NCBI RefSeq assembly: GCF_006265175.1
Contig: NZ_VDCQ01000029.1
Coordinates: 38,017-102,016, forward strand
Direction: 5' to 3'
Length of the DNA: 64,000 nucleotides
DNA from: Paenibacillus hemerocallicola
GTDB taxonomy: Bacteria; Bacillota; Bacilli; Paenibacillales; NBRC-103111
Below the pieces are notes generated by a model. It ran no database searches, had not been told where the DNA came from, and was given only the letters and a program-made list of their open reading frames with translations. Positions 60,489 to 64,000 of the stretch are shown in pieces; positions within the stretch are counted from its first letter, which is position 1, and each line of letters begins with the position of its first letter. A program made the translations under genes and the position numbers.

Positions 60489-61832
60489 CTATTTTTTCAT
60501 CTCCGCTTCGATATATTTCTCGCCCTGCTCCTGCGCATTGCGCAGCGCCGTATTGACATCCATCTCGCCCGTTATGATCTTCAATATATTGGGCGTCAAA
60601 TATTTTTGCATCAGATCGCCGTCATAGATGCTTTGGTACGCTTTCGGAGCAATCTGGTTCACGTAGACCGCTTTCCAGTTTTTGTCCTTATATTGGCTCT
60701 CGCTTCCGATCAGCTTCTTCACGTTGTCGTCGTTCAGCACCGTCATGAACCCTTGCTTGGAATATTCCGTCTGCATCTCCACCGAAGTCAAATATTTGAT
60801 GACCTCCATGGCGGCGGCTTTGTTTTTGCCCGTATTCGTAACGGCGAACATTCTGGGCGATGCCTGCGAGCCGATCTTCGGCTGGTCCTTGAGCGTCGGC
60901 AGCGATACCAGATCCCAGTCGATGTCTTTGACATACTGCGGCCCGTCGAACGGAAACTGCGAATTGAACACCATCGTCGCGAGCTCCTGCGATGCGGTCA
61001 TTTCCGTATAATACGGCAGCTTCTTCTTGGCGGCGGCCCACGACGTGTAGTTGCTCGTCGCCTCGTTCATGAAGTACAGCTCGAGCGCTTTTTTCCAACG
61101 CTCATCCGTAAACATGGGCTTCTTCGTCTTCGGATCGTAGAACGGCACGGACTGCTGGTTCATCCGCAAAATATGGTTCGGCGAAGCGGAATAGCCCATA
61201 TAGTTCACCCCGCCGTTCGAGCGGGTCAGCTTCTTGTTCATCTCGTGCAAGTCGTCCCATGTCATTCCGTCCTTCGGATAGGGCACGCCGAGCTTGTCGA
61301 ATATCCCTTTGTTGTAGAACATCACTTGAACCATCGTCAAGACGGGCAAGTAATATATTTTTCCTTCCCCCATCGTCTTCACCGCATCGATCGTCGTCTG
61401 CTCGAACTTGGTCAAATCGACGCCGTGGGTCTTGATCAAGCCAGTCATATCGTACTGCTGACCGGTGCCGAGGAGCGGACTGGAGATCGTCTCCAGCGAC
61501 GCGTACACGAGGTCGACATTTTGACCGGCTATCGTCAGATCCTGCAGTCTCGTGCCTTCCTTGGCTTGGATAAAGCTGATCTTCATATTCGGAAATTTCT
61601 TGCGGAGATATTGTCCATACGTCTTCTCGAACGGCTCGTCGGACCCGCCCGCCAAATCCTGAATGACGACCTCCAGGGGCTCCTTCGTGTAATCGATCGC
61701 GGCGGGAGCCGGAGTAGACGCTCCCGGCTTTTCCTCGGCCTTCTGCCCGCCCGAACCGCCGCTGCACCCGGATACGAGAACGACCGCAGCCATCGAACCG
61801 GCCATCATCATCCCAATCTTCCGTTTAAACAT
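60489..61832 (-). CDS. Extracellular solute-binding lipoprotein (family 1)
   Basis: A 447-residue binding protein with signal peptide and lipobox VSGCSG (Cys23), a Gly/Lys/Pro-rich linker, the motif FYNKGIFDKLGVPYPKDGM and a C-terminal EQGEKYIEAEMKK helix. ATG 61832 has GGGGGCG upstream and overlaps the tail of the truncated Tat-signal frame by 8 nt, suggesting the present promoter was inherited from the truncated gene. A terminator follows, then the FAD oxidoreductase and another binding-protein gene. No permease. Confidence 0.87.
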   Translation of the reverse strand: MFKRKIGMMMAGSMAAVVLVSGCSGGSGGQKAEEKPGASTPAPAAIDYTKEPLEVVIQDLAGGSDEPFEKTYGQYLRKKFPNMKISFIQAKEGTRLQDLTIAGQNVDLVYASLETISSPLLGTGQQYDMTGLIKTHGVDLTKFEQTTIDAVKTMGEGKIYYLPVLTMVQVMFYNKGIFDKLGVPYPKDGMTWDDLHEMNKKLTRSNGGVNYMGYSASPNHILRMNQQSVPFYDPKTKKPMFTDERWKKALELYFMNEATSNYTSWAAAKKKLPYYTEMTASQELATMVFNSQFPFDGPQYVKDIDWDLVSLPTLKDQPKIGSQASPRMFAVTNTGKNKAAAMEVIKYLTSVEMQTEYSKQGFMTVLNDDNVKKLIGSESQYKDKNWKAVYVNQIAPKAYQSIYDGDLMQKYLTPNILKIITGEMDVNTALRNAQEQGEKYIEAEMKK

Positions 61833-62067
61833 GGTAACGCCCCCGATACTTATATATTTGGAAAATATTATGGAAATCGATTTCTTTAAAGCTCTGGAAC
61901 AGCGGCATCCACCGAGTAGTTGCCAGTTGCCGACGCCCGCAAAACGCGCCCGCAGCCCCGAGCGATGCCAGCAGCTTCCTTCTGCTCAGCCCGGTCGTTG
62001 CCCCCGCTTCCCGTTCAGCGGCCTTCCCCGCATCGATGATGTCCGGATCCGGCTTGTTTCCCGACAT
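61825..62067 (-). pseudogene. Truncated gene: Tat signal peptide head of a lost exported protein
   Basis: ATG 62067 with GGGAGG 7 nt upstream opens a frame with an acidic start and then a twin-arginine signal (LSRRKLLASLGAAGAF). After that the sequence loses protein character (CGRRQLATTRWMPLF...) and stops at 61825, overlapping the binding-protein start. Tat-exported proteins with this SRRKLLASLG leader in these bacteria are often polysaccharide lyases, but the body is gone here, so the original product cannot be named. Confidence 0.6.
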
Positions 62068-62214
62068 GCCCATTCCTCCCTGAACCGTATTGGTCTCGCG
62101 CTGCGCAATGGGCCCTTCAAAAGCGATGCTGGCCTTTTTATCATATTCCGAGTACTTTTGACGGAGACCCTTTACTTACACTCACCATTTATATTAATGA
62201 CTGCAATCGATTTC

Positions 62215-62228
62215 TGCAACCGCTTTCT
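62215..62228. promoter_or_regulatory. cre-like catabolite repression site
   Basis: TGCAACCGCTTTCT matches the 14-bp cre consensus TGNAANCGNTNNCA in all fixed positions but the last. It lies between the LysR gene and the truncated Tat gene, so CcpA control of either side is possible. Confidence 0.4.
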
Positions 62229-62265
62229 TCCGTTATTCATTTTATTGATTCGATGTCCGGATCGT

Positions 62266-62280
62266 ATTCATATTATGAAT
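62266..62280. promoter_or_regulatory. LysR-type operator palindrome
   Basis: ATTCATATTATGAAT is a perfect 15-bp palindrome with the T-N11-A layout of LysR boxes, about 45 bp upstream of the LysR gene. Probably the regulator's own binding site, also close enough to act on the divergent side. Confidence 0.6.
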
Positions 62281-62326
62281 TTAATGGTAAAATGAAGAAT
62301 CCTCTCCCAGTCGGCAGGTGACTCCC

Positions 62327-63208
62327 TTGAACAATGATTTGCTGGAAGCGTTCCTATGCGTCGCCCGTACGAAAAGCGTCAGCCAGGCGTCGGAAATTTT
62401 GTTTTTGTCCCAGCCTACCGTCACGCACCGGATTCAATCGCTGGAGAAAGAGTTGAACGAGCGGCTCTTCGTCAATAAGAACCGGCAAATGACTTTAACC
62501 GATGCCGGACAGGACTTCCTGCCTTATGCGGTGGACATTTTGAACAGCTGGAATCGCGGCTTGGAAAAAATCCGCAACCGTTCCGAGGAACCCGAGGGGA
62601 AATTGACCGTCAGCATGTTTTATCATGCCTCGATGCTGTATGGGGAGAAAGTCGTATCGTTCGCGGAAAAGTATCCGATGATCCATTTATCCGTCAAAAC
62701 GTTGACACCGGAAGACTCGGTCGAACAAATCGTGGACCGCAAAGTGCAGCTGGGGTTCGTCCGTTCCATCCGCCACCCCGCGTTATCTTATCACAAAATG
62801 AAAACCGGCAACTTCGTGCTGGCCGTGCATCCGAATCATCCTTTGTCCAAAAGGAAGCAGATCGTTCCCGGCGATTTGAACGGAGAGAAAATGGCGTTTC
62901 TGTACAATGGGGCGGCCGATCAGAAAATAATCGACCAATTTTACCAGGAGTACGGCCAAGCCTCGGAAATCATTATGGAGACGAACAACTTCGAGGTTTG
63001 CAAGCATTTTATTATGAAACGTCTCGGCCTTGCTTATTTGCCTCAATATACGATACAAGCGGAGCTGGACGAAGGCTCGATTGCCGGCATTCCGGTAACG
63101 CTGGCCAAACAGCCGCCCGAGTACGATATCGATCTCGTCTGGCTGACGGAGAACGCCAATCTCACCTTGTACCGTTTGTTTATTAACCATTTTACGGGTA
63201 AATCGTAA
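62327..63208 (+). CDS. LysR family transcriptional regulator
   Basis: A 293-residue regulator. The N-terminal winged helix-turn-helix is standard (LLEAFLCVARTKSVSQASEI, then LSQPTVTHRIQSLEKEL). The C-terminal two thirds form the substrate-binding-like effector domain (LTVSMFYHASMLYGEKVVSF, RLGLAYLPQYTI). TTG 62327 was chosen because AGGTGA is 5 nt upstream; an in-frame GTG at 62318 is the alternative. It is divergent from the truncated Tat gene and the binding-protein group, which it may control. Confidence 0.9.
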   Translation: MNNDLLEAFLCVARTKSVSQASEILFLSQPTVTHRIQSLEKELNERLFVNKNRQMTLTDAGQDFLPYAVDILNSWNRGLEKIRNRSEEPEGKLTVSMFYHASMLYGEKVVSFAEKYPMIHLSVKTLTPEDSVEQIVDRKVQLGFVRSIRHPALSYHKMKTGNFVLAVHPNHPLSKRKQIVPGDLNGEKMAFLYNGAADQKIIDQFYQEYGQASEIIMETNNFEVCKHFIMKRLGLAYLPQYTIQAELDEGSIAGIPVTLAKQPPEYDIDLVWLTENANLTLYRLFINHFTGKS

Positions 63209-63273
63209 TGGGTACCGCACGCATCAGGGACACCGAGTCGCTCGCGCAAGCGGGGAGGCTGCCGCATGGATCG

Positions 63274-63837
63274 TTAATCCGACAGCTTCGCGTAAATGAC
63301 CGTATCCCTTAGCTCGCGGCCGTCCGCCGACAAATCCTCATTTCTTAGCGTTCCTTCCAAAGCGAAGCCCAATCTTTCCGGAATGGCGCGGCTTTTCTCG
63401 TTCCGCGAATCGCACCGGATCTCCACTCTGCAAGCCTTCAGCTCGTTGAAAGCAAACGACGAGATGCCTTGCACCGCTTCCGTCATGTATCCTCTGCCGC
63501 TGTAGCGGGTGTCCAGCCAATAGCCGATTTCAAACTTCGGAATGTCCCAATTCGGGTTGTGCAGACCGGATGAACCTATCAATCGTCCCGTTTCTTTCAG
63601 AAACAGCAGCAGCCTCATATCCTCGCGCCGCAAAAACTTCGCGTGGGATTCGCGGATGCCCGCTTCCGTCCCCGACTCCGACTGTTCTTTATTCGCAAAG
63701 GGAAGCCAAGGCCTGAACTCGGCTAATGAGGCTTGCACGGCTTCATACACCGCTTTCCCGTCCCCAGGCATAGGCATTCGTATGAACAGCCGTTCGGTCG
63801 TAAATTCGGTCGGAACATCCAGCAGGATCGGATTCAT
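63274..63837 (-). CDS. GNAT family N-acetyltransferase (RimJ/RimL-like)
   Basis: A 187-residue acetyltransferase of the ribosomal-protein N-acetyltransferase type (PF13302): TERLFIRMPMPGDGKAVYEA at the start, GYWLDTRYSGRGYMTEAVQG for acetyl-CoA binding (R-x-x-G-x-G/A-like), and SRAIPERLGFALEGTLRNE near the end. Acceptor unknown. ATG 63837 was chosen since AAGGAG lies 8 nt upstream; a GTG at 63846 is too close. It converges with the LysR gene. Confidence 0.92.
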   Translation of the reverse strand: MNPILLDVPTEFTTERLFIRMPMPGDGKAVYEAVQASLAEFRPWLPFANKEQSESGTEAGIRESHAKFLRREDMRLLLFLKETGRLIGSSGLHNPNWDIPKFEIGYWLDTRYSGRGYMTEAVQGISSFAFNELKACRVEIRCDSRNEKSRAIPERLGFALEGTLRNEDLSADGRELRDTVIYAKLSD

Positions 63838-63957
63838 GGTCGACACTCCTTCGCATCATACTTTCCAGCTATTATACACGAAGACGGTTCGAGGTCGCCT
63901 CCTATTTTTACCGGAACCGTGTACTTTAATTTTTATATGAGTTGAACTATAGATTTT

Positions 63958-64000
63958 CAGGTTGTTGAAAAAGTCAAAAAGAGAGATTTGTCATACAAAA
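63958..64000. mobile_element. Terminal repeat of an IS/MITE-like element running off the window
   Basis: AGGTTGTTGAAAAAGTCAAA and then GATTTGTCATACAAAA mirror the right end of the element at 29618-29828. Only the end is inside the window, so whether it is an IS with transposase or another MITE cannot be told. Confidence 0.6.

Noticed and set aside
58697..60556. A 619-codon plus-strand frame opposite the FAD oxidoreductase gene
   Set aside because: Antisense shadow of a flavoprotein with clear FAD motifs on the minus strand; it also crosses gene borders.

Overview
The window looks like a chromosomal segment of a Gram-positive Paenibacillaceae bacterium (Paenibacillus or Cohnella type). The reasons are consensus sigma-A promoters, strong GGAGG ribosome binding sites, frequent TTG and GTG starts, moderately high GC, and the gene types: extracellular solute-binding lipoproteins, AraC regulators, large secreted carbohydrate-active proteins, YolD-like and HXXEE proteins. 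This assignment is inference; no rRNA or species marker is present.

Layout. 0-7 kb: the end of a Fur-controlled siderophore-binding lipoprotein gene; an RlaP-type nucleotidyltransferase followed by the truncated start of a second gene, probably an RNA-repair operon remnant; a LysM-anchored 5'-nucleotidase with a PhoP-box-like site; a YolD-like protein; a small membrane protein; a MATE transporter. 7-29.5 kb: carbohydrate or uronate-type metabolism. It has two GntR regulators fused to a solute-binding domain, two paralogous giant heparinase II/III-like proteins with beta-propellers, three solute-binding lipoproteins, a 2-hydroxyacid dehydrogenase, an aminotransferase, two overlapping amidohydrolase genes, and a TetR/HXXEE pair. 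29.5-30.7 kb is a non-coding gap with a MITE-like element and two tandem repeat arrays. 30.7-37.1 kb: a GH31 alpha-glycosidase and, divergent from it, a protein consisting of a GH31 domain without its catalytic residues joined to an AraC DNA-binding domain, then a second AraC regulator. 37.2-46.8 kb: a six-gene operon (binding protein, FAD oxidoreductase, sugar isomerase, Gfo/Idh dehydrogenase, golvesin-domain glycosidase, DUF6273/Ig-like protein) with a divergent AraC regulator. 46.9-57.2 kb: an accessory island with a class I lanthipeptide cluster (LanC, precursor, full-length LanB, small membrane protein, C39-peptidase ABC exporter) and an AT-rich ABC/YtrA-type operon, punctuated by four decayed tRNA-Ala-like pieces with hairpins. 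57.3-64 kb: two more binding proteins around an FAD oxidoreductase, a truncated Tat-signal gene, a LysR regulator, an acetyltransferase, and the end of a second MITE/IS-like element at the window edge.

Two themes stand out. First, metabolic or transport proteins seem to have been turned into cytoplasmic sensors: a catalytically dead GH31 fused to AraC, and two solute-binding domains fused to GntR. Second, six solute-binding lipoproteins are present but no sugar ABC permease gene, so they presumably serve permeases encoded elsewhere. The lanthipeptide cluster is unusual: the predicted core has a single cysteine and the cyclase lacks two of the three canonical zinc ligands. All function calls come from reading the sequence; no database search was possible.
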